DNA of 64,000 bases. It comes from Bacteroides acidifaciens. GTDB taxonomy: Bacteria > Bacteroidota > Bacteroidia > Bacteroidales > Bacteroidaceae. The stretch is taken from contig NZ_JANJZR010000002.1 in the NCBI RefSeq assembly GCF_024623065.1, positions 1-64,000 of the forward strand, read 5' to 3'. Shown piece by piece: positions 26,618-36,532 of the stretch (positions are counted from its first letter, which is position 1; the number at the start of each line of letters is the position of its first letter). The notes beneath the pieces are model-generated. The model ran no database searches and was not told the DNA's origin. It was given only the letters and a program-made list of their open reading frames with translations. A program made the translations under genes and the position numbers.

Positions 26618-26682
26618 AGACATCCATTTTTTTGATACACGAATTTATACACGCACATTTTCCAAATCACTTGTCTGGTCCG

Positions 26683-26701
26683 TATCTTTGCCGTATCTTT
26701 G
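26683..26701 (+). promoter_or_regulatory. Tandem -7 elements upstream of parC
   Basis: TATCTTTG occurs twice, at 26683-26690 and 26694-26701. A third box, TATTTTTG, lies at 26790-26797, nearer the start codon at 26866. None has a perfect TTTG at 19 bp. The start used in vivo cannot be chosen by eye. Confidence 0.45.
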
Positions 26702-26865
26702 CGCTGACGCATCGACCGCTTCCATTTATGCCGGTGGGTCTGGGGACAAAAAACGTGAGTTCTTTGCGTCCCTATATGAATTTATTTCGTATTTTTGCAT
26801 GGACATCCTCCTTTTTTGATGTCCGCAAAGATAACCTATTGTAAAAGCAAAGCGAAGATTGATAT

Positions 26866-29511
26866 ATGAGTGACGAAATCAACGAGATACCGGAAGAACA
26901 TTCAGACTACAAACCGGCGGACGCGCGGGACGAAAACGTAAAACATCAGTTAACAGGCATGTACCAGAATTGGTTTCTGGACTATGCCTCATACGTTATT
27001 TTGGAACGTGCCGTACCTCATATCAATGACGGTTTAAAGCCTGTACAACGCCGTATCCTGCATTCTATGAAACGTCTGGACGACGGACGGTATAACAAAG
27101 TGGCAAATATTGTGGGACACACCATGCAGTTCCACCCCCACGGTGATGCTTCCATCGGGGACGCCTTGGTACAGTTAGGACAGAAAGACCTGTTGATTGA
27201 CTGCCAGGGTAACTGGGGTAATATCCTCACCGGAGACGGCGCAGCTGCTCCCCGTTATATCGAAGCACGCTTGTCCAAGTTTGCGCTGGATGTTGTCTTC
27301 AATCCCAAAACTACCGAATGGAAACTTTCTTATGACGGACGAAACAAGGAACCGGTCACTCTTCCTGTGAAATTCCCGTTATTATTAGCACAGGGAGTGG
27401 AAGGTATCGCCGTTGGACTTTCTTCCAAGATATTGCCACATAACTTCAACGAACTTTGCGATGCTTCCATCAGTTACCTGCGTGGAGAGGAATTCCAACT
27501 ATATCCCGATTTCCAGACAGGCGGCTCGATTGACGTAGCCAAATACAACGACGGAGAACGTGGCGGAGCAGTGAAAGTACGTGCCAAGATCAACAAGATT
27601 GATAACAAAACGCTTGCAATCACAGAGATCCCTTATGGGAAAACCACTTCAACAGTGATCGACTCTATCCTGAAAGCTGTCGATAAAGGAAAAATCAAAA
27701 TTCGCAAGGTAGATGACAACACAGCTGCCAACGTAGAAATATTAGTGCATCTGGCACCAGGTACATCATCGGACAAAACAATCGATGCATTGTACGCATT
27801 CACCGATTGCGAAGTAAGTATCTCACCCAACTGCTGCGTGATTGATGACAGCAAACCTCATTTCCTCACTGTCAGCAAAGTCTTGAGAAAGTCGGCAGAC
27901 AACACGCTGGATTTGCTAAAGCAGGAACTGGAAATCAAGAAAAACGAAATACTGGAAGCGTTGCACTTTGCTTCGCTCGAAAAAATATTTATCGAAGAAC
28001 GCATCTATAAGGACAAAGAGTTCGAACAATCCAAAGATATGGACGCAGCCTGCGCACATATTGACGAACGCCTGACGCCATTCTATCCGACATTTATCCG
28101 CGAAGTGACCAAAGAGGATATTCTCAAACTGATGGAAATCAAAATGGGGCGTATTCTGAAATTCAACTCGGACAAAGCGGACGAACTGATTGCCAGAATG
28201 AAAGAGGAAGTGGCCGAGATTGACGACCATTTGGCTCATATCGTAGATTATACCGTCAACTGGTATCAGATGTTGAAGAACAAATACGGCAAGAACTTCC
28301 CGCGCCGTACGGAACTTCGCAACTTCGACACCATCGAAGCTGCCAAAGTAGTAGAAGCAAACGAGAAACTTTATATCAACCGCGAAGAAGGATTTATCGG
28401 AACAGCCTTGAAAAAAGATGAGTTCGTGGCATGTTGTTCGGATATCGATGATGTCATTATCTTCTTCCGCGATGGTAAGTATATCGTTACTCCTGTTGCC
28501 GACAAGAAATTCGTCGGCAAGAATGTTCTTTATGTCAATGTATTCAAGAAGAACGATAAACGCACGATTTACAACGTAGCATACCGCGATGGAAAAGAGG
28601 GAACGACCTACGTTAAACGCTTTGCCGTGACTTCCGTAGTCCGCGACCGTGAATATGACGTCACCCAAGGTACCCCCGATTCACGTATCACCTATTTCAG
28701 TGCCAATCCGAACGGGGAAGCCGAAATCATCAAGGTTACGTTGAAGCCTAACCCACGCGTACGCCGCATCATCTTCGAGCAAGACTTCAGCGAAGTGGGC
28801 ATTAAAGGTCGACAGGCACGCGGTATCATCCTCACCCGTCTGCCGATACACAAAATTACCCTGAAACAGAAAGGCGGTTCGACCCTCGGCGGGCGTAAAG
28901 TATGGTTCGACCGTGACGTACTCCGCCTCAACTATGACGGACGAGGTGAATATCTGGGCGAATTCCAGAGTGAAGACACCATACTGGTCGTTCTGAACAA
29001 CGGTGACTTCTACAACAGTAACTTCGACCTGAGCAACCACTACGAAGATAATGTAAGCATCGTTGAGAAGTTCAACCCCAACAAGATATGGACTGCCGCG
29101 CTTTATGATGCCGACCAACAAAATTATCCGTACCTGAAACGTTTCTGTTTTGAAGGTTCCAACCGCAAGCAGAACTACTTGGGCGAGAACAAAAACAACC
29201 GTCTCATCCTGCTGACCGACGAATACTACCCGCGCCTGGAAGTTGTATTCGGCGGACACGACAGTTTCCGCGACCCGCTGGAAATTGATGCGGATGAATT
29301 TATCGCTGTCAAAGGGTTCAAGGCAAAAGGCAAACGTATCACTACCTACACAGTTGAGACGATTAACGAACTTGAGCCGACCCGTTTCCCCGACCCCGAA
29401 CAGCAAACGCAGGACGAACCGGAAGAAGAACCGGAGAATCTGGATCCGGACAACGGCAAGAGTGAAGGAGATATTATTGACGAAATCACCGGGCAGATGA
29501 AGTTATTCTGA
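26866..29511 (+). CDS. parC: DNA topoisomerase IV subunit A (ParC/GyrA family)
   Basis: Type IIA topoisomerase A subunit of 881 residues, which breaks and rejoins DNA to decatenate replicated chromosomes. The active-site tyrosine is Tyr131 in AAPRYIEARL. The quinolone-resistance region reads HPHGDASIGD (about 90-99) with Ser96. A coiled-coil part lies around 430-480 and a beta-pinwheel-like C-terminal domain follows from about 510. The tail is acidic (about 850-870). The parE partner is not next to it in this window. I call it ParC and not GyrA because of the divergent LERAVPHINDGLKPVQRRILHSM start typical of Bacteroidetes ParC. A one-base overlap (TGATG at 29509-29513) couples it to the next gene. 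Confidence 0.88.
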   Translation: MSDEINEIPEEHSDYKPADARDENVKHQLTGMYQNWFLDYASYVILERAVPHINDGLKPVQRRILHSMKRLDDGRYNKVANIVGHTMQFHPHGDASIGDALVQLGQKDLLIDCQGNWGNILTGDGAAAPRYIEARLSKFALDVVFNPKTTEWKLSYDGRNKEPVTLPVKFPLLLAQGVEGIAVGLSSKILPHNFNELCDASISYLRGEEFQLYPDFQTGGSIDVAKYNDGERGGAVKVRAKINKIDNKTLAITEIPYGKTTSTVIDSILKAVDKGKIKIRKVDDNTAANVEILVHLAPGTSSDKTIDALYAFTDCEVSISPNCCVIDDSKPHFLTVSKVLRKSADNTLDLLKQELEIKKNEILEALHFASLEKIFIEERIYKDKEFEQSKDMDAACAHIDERLTPFYPTFIREVTKEDILKLMEIKMGRILKFNSDKADELIARMKEEVAEIDDHLAHIVDYTVNWYQMLKNKYGKNFPRRTELRNFDTIEAAKVVEANEKLYINREEGFIGTALKKDEFVACCSDIDDVIIFFRDGKYIVTPVADKKFVGKNVLYVNVFKKNDKRTIYNVAYRDGKEGTTYVKRFAVTSVVRDREYDVTQGTPDSRITYFSANPNGEAEIIKVTLKPNPRVRRIIFEQDFSEVGIKGRQARGIILTRLPIHKITLKQKGGSTLGGRKVWFDRDVLRLNYDGRGEYLGEFQSEDTILVVLNNGDFYNSNFDLSNHYEDNVSIVEKFNPNKIWTAALYDADQQNYPYLKRFCFEGSNRKQNYLGENKNNRLILLTDEYYPRLEVVFGGHDSFRDPLEIDADEFIAVKGFKAKGKRITTYTVETINELEPTRFPDPEQQTQDEPEEEPENLDPDNGKSEGDIIDEITGQMKLF

Positions 29512-30374
29512 TGAAGAAAAAACTAATATACTGGGGGCTGACAGGATGCATCCTGTTCGCCCTCTGCACCAGATTACAAGCGCAGACCGACAGCCTGCAA
29601 ACCCATCGCTATGTAACACGTGCCACCATGTACGGTATCGGATTCACCAACGTATTCGATACCTATCTTTCGCCTCAGGAATATAAAGGAATCGATTTCC
29701 GTGTTTCCCGCGAAACGATTCGGATGACCAGACTGTTCGACGGGAATATTTCCGTGCAGAATTTCTTCCAGGCAGACATCGGTTATACGCACAACCGTGC
29801 CGACAATAATAACACATTCTCTGGCCTGGCCAACTGGAATTACGGTCTTCACTACCAGTTCCGGCTGACGGAGAACTTCAAGTTACTGGCAGGTGGATTG
29901 ATAGACGCTAACGGTGGCTTTGTTTACAATCTCCGAAACACCAACAACCCCGCTTCCGCAAGGGCTTACGTCAATCTGGATGCCTCCGGAATGGCAATCT
30001 GGCATCTGAAAATCAAACAATATCCGATGGTATTGCGTTATCAGATCAATCTGCCTGTAATGGGAATGCTTTTCTCACCACACTACGGACAATCCTATTA
30101 TGAGATATTCTCCTTGGGCAACGCCGGAGGAGTGATAAGATTCACTTCCCTGCACAACCAGCCTTCACTCCGTCAGATGCTTTCCGTCGACCTGCCGATA
30201 GGATATACAAAAATGCGTTTCAGCTATCTGGCCGATTTGCAGCAATACAAAGTAAATAATATCAAGACACATACCTACTCACACGCATTCATGGTAGGAT
30301 TTGTGAAAGACCTATACCGTATCCAAAATAAAAAAGGAACAAGCGTCTTACCATCATCGGTAAGAGCCTACTAA
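29511..30374 (+). CDS. DUF3316-like outer-membrane beta-barrel protein
   Basis: Protein of 287 residues with a signal peptide (about 1-25, ending LQAQ) and alternating aromatic/polar strands that fit a small beta-barrel. It resembles the DUF3316 family, of unknown function. Its ATG overlaps the parC stop by one base, so translation is coupled, and the S41 peptidase follows 49 bp later. No catalytic motif seen. The steady pairing with parC may only reflect co-transcription. Confidence 0.65.
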   Translation: MKKKLIYWGLTGCILFALCTRLQAQTDSLQTHRYVTRATMYGIGFTNVFDTYLSPQEYKGIDFRVSRETIRMTRLFDGNISVQNFFQADIGYTHNRADNNNTFSGLANWNYGLHYQFRLTENFKLLAGGLIDANGGFVYNLRNTNNPASARAYVNLDASGMAIWHLKIKQYPMVLRYQINLPVMGMLFSPHYGQSYYEIFSLGNAGGVIRFTSLHNQPSLRQMLSVDLPIGYTKMRFSYLADLQQYKVNNIKTHTYSHAFMVGFVKDLYRIQNKKGTSVLPSSVRAY

Positions 30375-30423
30375 GAGAACGGAAATTTAATGTTGAAACT
30401 TCAAAGCGTGAGAGATAACAAGA

Positions 30424-31446
30424 ATGAAAAATAAGATTATACAACTACTTTTGCTAATCTGCTGCCTGCCGGCGCTGACCGGCTGCATCAGGGAGGATGA
30501 GTATGCCGATGATCCCGTAGGCAACTTCGAGCAACTATGGAAGATTATTGACGAACAGTACTGTTTTCTGGAAGCAAAAGGAATTGACTGGGATGCCGTC
30601 CACGAAGAATACAGAAAACTGATTATACCGACCATGTCCAACGATGACCTGTTCGACATTCTAAGCCAGATGCTGTATATCCTGAAAGACGGGCATGTCA
30701 ATCTATCTTCTGCAAAACGCACTTCTTTCTACGATGACTGGTATCAGGGATACGACTGGAACTACCGGGAAGATATTCTTTATCAGACTTATCTGGGCAG
30801 TGCCAGCAGTGGTTATTACACTGCTTCCGGCTTGAAATATAAGATATTCGATAATAATATAGGATATATCCGTTACGAAAGTTTCAGCGCAGGAGTCGGA
30901 AACGGCAACCTGGACGAGGTTCTCCTCTACCTGGCACCTTGCAACGGATTAATCATTGATGTACGCGACAACGGCGGTGGAAATCTGACGAACTCTACCC
31001 GTATCGCCGCCCGGTTTACCAACCAAAAGACGCTGACCGGATACATTCAGCACAAAACCGGACCGGGACATAATGACTTCTCTAAGAAGGAACCGATTTA
31101 TCTGGAACCATCCGGCAGTATCCGTTGGCAAAAAAAGGTCGTTATATTAACCAACCGCCGTTGTTATAGTGCGACAAACGATTTTGTTAATGCGATGCGC
31201 AGCATAGAAGATACAGAAATCATCCAGGTCGGCGATTGGACCGGTGGCGGTTCGGGACTTCCTTTCTCATCTGAATTGCCGAACGGATGGAGCATCCGTT
31301 TCTCTGCCAGCCCGCACTTCGACAAAAACGAACAACCGCTGGAAGAAGGTATCGCACCGGATATTGCCATCAATTTGTCTGAAGCAGACCAACTTAAAAA
31401 GAAAGATACCCTGATTGAAAAGGCATTCGAGATATTAAGTGAGTAA
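30424..31446 (+). CDS. S41-family (C-terminal processing/tail-specific type) peptidase lipoprotein
   Basis: Lipoprotein (ALTGC, Cys21) of 340 residues. After a helical N-terminal part (about 35-95) come the S41 features: GYIRYESFS, LIIDVRDNGGGNL and VVILTNRRCYSATNDFVNAM, where the Ser of CYSATN is the likely nucleophile. No clear PDZ domain is visible between them, so this belongs to the short Bacteroidetes subgroup and not to the classical CtpA form. It would act in the periplasm or at the surface on unknown substrates. Confidence 0.8.
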   Translation: MKNKIIQLLLLICCLPALTGCIREDEYADDPVGNFEQLWKIIDEQYCFLEAKGIDWDAVHEEYRKLIIPTMSNDDLFDILSQMLYILKDGHVNLSSAKRTSFYDDWYQGYDWNYREDILYQTYLGSASSGYYTASGLKYKIFDNNIGYIRYESFSAGVGNGNLDEVLLYLAPCNGLIIDVRDNGGGNLTNSTRIAARFTNQKTLTGYIQHKTGPGHNDFSKKEPIYLEPSGSIRWQKKVVILTNRRCYSATNDFVNAMRSIEDTEIIQVGDWTGGGSGLPFSSELPNGWSIRFSASPHFDKNEQPLEEGIAPDIAINLSEADQLKKKDTLIEKAFEILSE

Positions 31447-31462
31447 CTTTATTACCGAATAA

Positions 31463-31493
31463 TTTGTCAAATCAGAAAATCTTCCTATCTTTG
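31463..31493 (+). promoter_or_regulatory. Perfect Bacteroides promoter of tRNA-Leu
   Basis: TTTG (31463-31466), a spacer of exactly 19 bp, and TATCTTTG (31486-31493). This is a full match to TTTG-N19-TAnnTTTG and lies 26 bp before the tRNA. Confidence 0.9.
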
Positions 31494-31519
31494 CACCGCT
31501 AAACAACAAAGCTACACAT

Positions 31520-31601
31520 GCGGATGTGGCGTAATTGGTAGCCGCGCCAGACTTAGGATCTGGTGCCGTGAGGCGTGTAGGTTCGAGTCCTATCATCCGC
31601 A
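31520..31601 (+). tRNA. tRNA-Leu (anticodon TAG)
   Basis: Acceptor arms GCGGATG and CATCCGC with discriminator A at 31601. The anticodon stem CCAGA/TCTGG holds the loop CTTAGGA, giving anticodon TAG (reads CUA and related leucine codons). The variable arm is long, as in leucine tRNAs, and the T loop GTTCGAGTCC is present. No CCA is encoded. Confidence 0.95.
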
Positions 31602-31624
31602 CAAACTACCCTGTATTTACAGTT

Positions 31625-31661
31625 AAAAAGCCCCTAAAACGGACATTTTAGGGGCTTTTTT
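31625..31661 (+). terminator. Intrinsic terminator after tRNA-Leu
   Basis: AAAAAGCCCCTAAAA pairs with TTTTAGGGGCTTTTT around CGGACA. The stem is followed by T residues on the plus strand and preceded by A residues, so it can also stop the convergent TonB-receptor transcript. Confidence 0.88.
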
Positions 31662-31682
31662 GTGTCTTGAGCAGTGGTGGTC

Positions 31683-34247
31683 TTACTGACCACCTCCGCC
31701 ACCGGTGTTTCCACCGCCTTCTCCACCTTTCACATCATCATTATTGATGCTTCGGGCAGCTTTCTTCACACTGGCTTTCAGTTCTCCAATCCGGTAGCCG
31801 ATACTGAATCCGACATAACGGTTCGGATATTTCCCGCTACTCTTTGATATAAAATTATCACCTTTCGTATGACTGTTATATGTCCTGTACTTCTCAAAAA
31901 TATTGTTGCAATACAGGTTCAGCGTGAGACGGTCATCCTTCAGGAACGAACGATTCAACCCGATGCTGTAATACTGATAGCCGGAACCTTTTCCCTGCAA
32001 ACTGATATACGGAGTACTCCCGCCCCCATTCAGGCTCAAACGGATTTTCAAAGGCAACGTATGCTGGATACCCCCGTGGCAAGAAACGTTCCATCCATAA
32101 TTGTGCAACCCTTGCGCCTCACTTTTCAAATCCCTGTAACTTCCGCGCCCGTTCACGTAAATACGTGTTTTAGGAGAAGCGTTCCAATTCAGATAAAGAG
32201 ACAACCCCGTATCCCGGTTCTTGCCGATATTGTCATAAGTGCTGTACATAGCCCCATTCGGCGCCATATGCTCCGGATTATCATCAAAGATTTCTCCGTT
32301 CTCATTGGTTATCAAGCGGCTCACCATCTCTATTCCGTTATTCCCGAATGAATGGCGTAACGAAACGTTTATATTGAACTTGGCACTGAAATTACTGTAC
32401 GCAATATCAAAAGCATGGCTTTTCTCACTCTTCAAATCCGGATTTCCCTGACTGATAGACATCGGATCTTGATTATTAAAATAAGGATTCAGGTTCCAGA
32501 TTCCCGGACGCCAGATGCGCATATTATAACCGACACGCAAATTCTGCGTCTTGCCTATTTTCATTCCCAAAGAGACGGACGGAACCCAATCGCTGTAATT
32601 CGTATGGAAGTCCTCACCCGGCCCTACGATATATTTCACCCGTTGTATGGTCTGCTCATAACGTACTCCCGGCTTGAAAGAGAAGTCCTTATACTTTAAG
32701 GTATATCCCACATAAGCCGACAGGATATGGTTGAGATGGCGGTACTCACTGCTGCGGTCTTCATTATACACATAATTATCGCTTCCGCCTGCCGCCTCAT
32801 AAAGCGCGTTATCACTGCTATTGCGACGGAAAATGTATTTCGTTCCCGTCTCAATGGTATGCAATTTCCCTATCGGAGTCGTATAATCCACCTGGAAAGT
32901 CTGCTCCATCGTATTCGTCTTTCCATCCGAATGGTAATTTTCCAACCGCAACCGTTCCGCCAGTTCCTCTTTCTGCTCGTCGGGGAATATGTCCAGATAA
33001 ACATTCCTGGAATTATCTGTTTGAGGTTGCGTATTTATCTTATAAGATAAGGTCAGCATCCGCTGCTTATTCCTCCGCGAAGTACGCTGATAGTCTATAT
33101 TTCCATTTATGGAATACCACGAGTTTTTATTACGGCTATCCGTCCGGTAACGATAAGCCACGTCCTCATGGTTCGTCCTATACATTACCGTATTTCCGTT
33201 ATTGTCGCTCTCATTACTGCCGCCATACATTCCGAAAGCCGCCGTCAGCAGCCTCAACGTATCAATCTCATAACTTGCTTCCAGATTGCCATGCTGGAAA
33301 TTCCCTTTCGATTTGGAACTGCTTTGAGATTCGAGAAACTTCTCGTCCCTCGCCCCCGGCTCGTAATTCTCACGGTAATTGTCCGAGTAGCTGCGCGGGC
33401 TATTATTATAATCGTAGTTATAATTGACGGAAATAGTCATCTTTCCCTGTTTCACCATCGCGTAAGTACCGGCTCCGGCTCCGTTGTTAGAGACATTTCC
33501 CCGGAATGTAGCCGTATATCCCTCGAATCCGCCGCCCACGGTGACGATATTCAGAATACCGCCTACGCCTTCCGCATCGTACTTCGCCCCCGGCGAAGTA
33601 ATCACCTCAATATATTTAATGGTATTTGCCGGCATACTTTTCAGTACTTCTTTCGGATTATTGCTCATCATGTTATTCGGCTTCCCGTTCACATGTATCT
33701 TGAAACTGCTGCTTCCGTTCACCTGCACATTATCTTCCCCGTCCACCGTCACCAAAGGAACTTTGCGCAGCATCTCCAGAATACTGTTCGACTTGGAGTC
33801 GGGGTCGTCTTCAATGTTATATTCTATCTTGTCCACATCTACCTTCACCAAAGGCTTCTGGGCGACAACTTCCACTCCCTTCAGTTCATTATTGGCTTCC
33901 GAAGAATACAACGTCCCGAGGTCGATTATTTTCGTAGAAGGTTTCAAAGTGAAGTCTTTCACAACAGGCGCTTTACCTATCGAAGAAATGCTGATTGCAT
34001 AATCGCCTGCCGGTACATTCAATTTCTCCTGGAACTTACCATTTGCCCCGGTCACCGCCATTTTTACAGCTTTGTCCGGAACACCTTTCTTGGTAATCCT
34101 GATGGTGGCATACGGTTCTCCCTCTTGGGTTAACGAATCCAGAAGAACACCTTTGATGGTAAAAGAAGGAGCTACATCTTTTTGCGCCCACCCCGCCGCA
34201 AACGTAGCAAACATGAATAGTAATAGTAGCAACAGTCTGTGTTTCAT
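31683..34247 (-). CDS. TonB-dependent receptor-like outer-membrane protein (OMP_b-brl_3 type)
   Basis: Outer-membrane barrel of 854 residues: signal peptide (ending GWAQ), carboxypeptidase-regulatory-like domain (about 28-110), plug (about 125-235, IEYNIEDDPDSKSNSILEMLRKVP) and a 22-strand-type barrel of the OMP_b-brl_3 family. The tail ends in a glycine-rich GGEGGGNTGGGGGQ stretch after the last strand, which is unusual, since the final residue of such barrels is normally aromatic. No SusD-like partner follows, so it is probably not a SusC-type glycan importer. The substrate is unknown. Convergent with tRNA-Leu, sharing its terminator. Confidence 0.82.
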   Translation of the reverse strand: MKHRLLLLLLFMFATFAAGWAQKDVAPSFTIKGVLLDSLTQEGEPYATIRITKKGVPDKAVKMAVTGANGKFQEKLNVPAGDYAISISSIGKAPVVKDFTLKPSTKIIDLGTLYSSEANNELKGVEVVAQKPLVKVDVDKIEYNIEDDPDSKSNSILEMLRKVPLVTVDGEDNVQVNGSSSFKIHVNGKPNNMMSNNPKEVLKSMPANTIKYIEVITSPGAKYDAEGVGGILNIVTVGGGFEGYTATFRGNVSNNGAGAGTYAMVKQGKMTISVNYNYDYNNSPRSYSDNYRENYEPGARDEKFLESQSSSKSKGNFQHGNLEASYEIDTLRLLTAAFGMYGGSNESDNNGNTVMYRTNHEDVAYRYRTDSRNKNSWYSINGNIDYQRTSRRNKQRMLTLSYKINTQPQTDNSRNVYLDIFPDEQKEELAERLRLENYHSDGKTNTMEQTFQVDYTTPIGKLHTIETGTKYIFRRNSSDNALYEAAGGSDNYVYNEDRSSEYRHLNHILSAYVGYTLKYKDFSFKPGVRYEQTIQRVKYIVGPGEDFHTNYSDWVPSVSLGMKIGKTQNLRVGYNMRIWRPGIWNLNPYFNNQDPMSISQGNPDLKSEKSHAFDIAYSNFSAKFNINVSLRHSFGNNGIEMVSRLITNENGEIFDDNPEHMAPNGAMYSTYDNIGKNRDTGLSLYLNWNASPKTRIYVNGRGSYRDLKSEAQGLHNYGWNVSCHGGIQHTLPLKIRLSLNGGGSTPYISLQGKGSGYQYYSIGLNRSFLKDDRLTLNLYCNNIFEKYRTYNSHTKGDNFISKSSGKYPNRYVGFSIGYRIGELKASVKKAARSINNDDVKGGEGGGNTGGGGGQ

Positions 34248-34390
34248 GATTAGAATGATTTAGTTTTTTATTTATTAGACGCAGGACATTCTGAAATGCT
34301 GCAAATATGAGGGGATAAAAGTAGGTGGTTTCGTGCCAATTACGAAACATTCGGAGTTAAAAAAGTAGAACGAACAGATAAAATTTCTTA

Positions 34391-34775
34391 CTAAAGCATC
34401 ACCTTTCCTGAAGCATATCCTCCAAAAACCGGTGGTCAATGTTCGCCGGCCTCATGGCACAGCCACGCAGGAGATGCGCCGCTACGCTTCATTCATCGGA
34501 ACGAGCAACCACAAGGACCTGCTGACGGACACTTCCGGCAGCCGACGCTACATCGTCATCAACGTAACCGCCCCATCGACTGCTCCCCGATTGACTACGA
34601 GCAGCTTCTCGCCATCGAGATACTGGAACAGGTGCAGCATGACAGCAGGATTCATGTATCAAATTGCAATATTATTCAGTTCGGCAGAATATTACAGAGG
34701 AATCAAGTGCCTTCCGTGCATACCAAACGGGGGAATGTCTACAAAGTGGTTCGGATTAAGCCGAAAAGAGAATAA
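34391..34775 (+). pseudogene. Remnant of a VirE/DUF3874-type P-loop protein
   Basis: The plus strand encodes KASPFLKHILQKPVVNVRRP, then EMRRYASFIGTSNHKDLLTD and GSRRYIVI, the hallmark of VirE-like ATPases with a DUF3874 tail found on Bacteroides accessory elements. After VTAP the frame shifts (the family sequence continues as PIDYEQLLA in another frame). A large piece is then missing before QFGRILQRN and PSVHTKRGNVYKVVRI, which end in TAA at 34773-34775. Several hundred residues of the N-terminal part are absent. This is clearly decayed and marks an old accessory insertion between 31.7 and 38.2 kb. The rest of 34248-34938 contains no gene. Confidence 0.75.
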
Positions 34776-34791
34776 ATATACAGTCCTCAGG

Positions 34792-34842
34792 ACGGTGATA
34801 GGTGATAGATGAGGTGATAGGTCAGAGACAACCTATCACCGT
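34792..34842. repeat. GTGATAGG inverted repeat after the VirE remnant
   Basis: Perfect 12-bp arms ACGGTGATAGGT (34792-34803) and ACCTATCACCGT (34831-34842). Further GGTGATAGG copies lie at about 34813 and 34881. Probably left over from the same accessory element. Confidence 0.6.
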
Positions 34843-34938
34843 TCTGTAAGCACGATGAACAGGGAGTTTCAGAAGGGTGGTGATAGGTTGAAAGAGGAAT
34901 TGGTGAAATCACTATGGAGTGATTCGTATTTAAAGTTA

Positions 34939-36501
34939 CTATTCCTCAGCAATTATCCAATCTCCGATAGTTCTTGTCGTACTGTCGAAGTTTACTCCTA
35001 TCTTTATAACTTTCCGATGATCGGGTTGATAAGGTATAGCATATCCTCTACTATTTATCTGCGCCAACGCTTCTTCCGGGGTGCCATCCATCTTGAATTC
35101 AAAGACATAGATGGCATCATGCAGTTTTACGACTACATCTGCACGCCCAATCGCACTTTTTACTTCCACATCTACATACTGTCCCATCAGCCGGAACAAT
35201 AGATAGAAGATAGTCTGATAATGCTTCTCTTGTTTATTCTCCAAATCATTGGGGATAGAAGCAAAGAAAGACCTTATCCGTTCCAAACACTCAGTCAGTT
35301 TTCCGGCTCGCAAATCCTTAATAAAAGAAACTACATAGAATGTGTTTTCCCGGGCAGGCAAATGCACGTAAGCAGGCATAAGAGATTCGATGAATCCTTT
35401 CCGCACCTCTTTGTTGGGATAAGCAAGTGTATAAAGCTGAAATTCAGGGTCATATCCTTTGATAGTGAGATAACCGCTTTGATAAAGTACGGGAAGAGGG
35501 TCAGTAATAGCACTCGTCGGGGCATCAAACTGCTCGGCAGTAGCCGTAGCACCGTCCAATTCACGAATATCGAAATTACTTTGCTGCAATATGTTTATCA
35601 AGAAAGTAGGCGTTCCGGTAGAAAACCAGAAATTTTCATAACTCTTTTGAGCAAATGCATTAAACAAACTGAACGGATTATAAACATCTTCACATTTCTT
35701 ACTGAAATGATAACCGTCATACTGTTGTTTCAGATGCATGCAAGCCTCCTCATAGGTTTCATCATTGGCCTGTGCCATCATCTCAATATCAATTTTCAGT
35801 TGCGTACGCAATTCCTGCTCGGTAATACCACAGATAGCGCTATAATCATCCCGCATACTGATATTCTGCAAATTATTCAATTCACTGAAAATACTCATCT
35901 GACTGAATTTGCTGATACCTGTCAGGAAAAGAAAGCGTAGATATTCCCCTTGTGCTTTCAAAGGACTGAAGAATTTCCGCATTTCTTCACGAAGATCATT
36001 TTGCAGTTCCGGCAAATGATTACTGTCTAATAAAGGAGCGTCATATTCGTCGATAAGTACTACTACCTGCAAACCTGTCTGCTGATATGCCCTTTTTATT
36101 ATTCCGGAAAAACGAGCCGCATAACCTTCTTCTTCCGGATCATTACCATAAATTCGTTCCCATTCACGAAGTTGAAGATTTAAACGTTCTTCTAAATCAG
36201 ACATAGCAGTGTACTTTGTCATGCTGAAATCTATGTGCAACACCGGATAGACATTCCACTCTTTCTCCAAACGTTCCATCGCCAATCCTTGGAACAAATC
36301 TTTCTTCCCTCGAAAATAAGCATCAAGAGTAGATACCAGCAAACTTTTCCCAAAACGGCGAGGACGACTCAAAAAATATACCTTATTGGTATTTGCCAGA
36401 CGATATATCAACTCCGTCTTATCTACATATACGTTGTTGTTATTACGTAAATCTTCAAAATTCTGTATCCCTATCGGGTATATTCTGAAAGTGCTATCCA
36501 T
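34939..36501 (-). CDS. AAA-ATPase-like protein with PD-(D/E)XK nuclease-like tail (DUF1703)
   Basis: Protein of 520 residues: IYPIGIQNFEDLR start, a Walker-A-like RPRRFGKSLL (about 42-51), Walker B VVVLIDEYD (about 147-155), and a C-terminal PD-(D/E)XK-type core (GRADVVVKLHDAIYVFEFKMDG, with Asp and ExK). The family (AAA-ATPase-like plus DUF1703) is very common in Bacteroides with many copies per genome and has no proven function. Defence, DNA processing or mobile-element upkeep are all guesses. It forms a divergent pair with the paralogue at 36691-38244 across a 189-bp region. A perfect promoter precedes it (36533-36563). Confidence 0.82.
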   Translation of the reverse strand: MDSTFRIYPIGIQNFEDLRNNNNVYVDKTELIYRLANTNKVYFLSRPRRFGKSLLVSTLDAYFRGKKDLFQGLAMERLEKEWNVYPVLHIDFSMTKYTAMSDLEERLNLQLREWERIYGNDPEEEGYAARFSGIIKRAYQQTGLQVVVLIDEYDAPLLDSNHLPELQNDLREEMRKFFSPLKAQGEYLRFLFLTGISKFSQMSIFSELNNLQNISMRDDYSAICGITEQELRTQLKIDIEMMAQANDETYEEACMHLKQQYDGYHFSKKCEDVYNPFSLFNAFAQKSYENFWFSTGTPTFLINILQQSNFDIRELDGATATAEQFDAPTSAITDPLPVLYQSGYLTIKGYDPEFQLYTLAYPNKEVRKGFIESLMPAYVHLPARENTFYVVSFIKDLRAGKLTECLERIRSFFASIPNDLENKQEKHYQTIFYLLFRLMGQYVDVEVKSAIGRADVVVKLHDAIYVFEFKMDGTPEEALAQINSRGYAIPYQPDHRKVIKIGVNFDSTTRTIGDWIIAEE

Positions 36502-36532
36502 AACGCTTATCTTTATTAAAATGAAATGTAGA

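Noticed and set aside
28681..29406. Long minus-strand frames opposite parC (also 27916-28668)
   Set aside because: Low-complexity V/F-rich antisense translations of a conserved gene, without start signals or homology.
31520..31683. tRNA-Leu as the attachment site of an integrated element covering 31.7-38.2 kb
   Set aside because: No integrase and no repeat of the tRNA 3' end were seen. A VirE remnant alone is not enough.
33168..34133. 321-residue plus-strand frame opposite the TonB receptor
   Set aside because: Antisense shadow of a full-length receptor. Histidine/isoleucine-rich composition unlike real proteins here.
34432..34812. 126-residue plus-strand frame as an intact gene
   Set aside because: Only its first third matches the VirE/DUF3874 family. 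The rest is out of frame and the true ending is in another frame, so it is a pseudogene.
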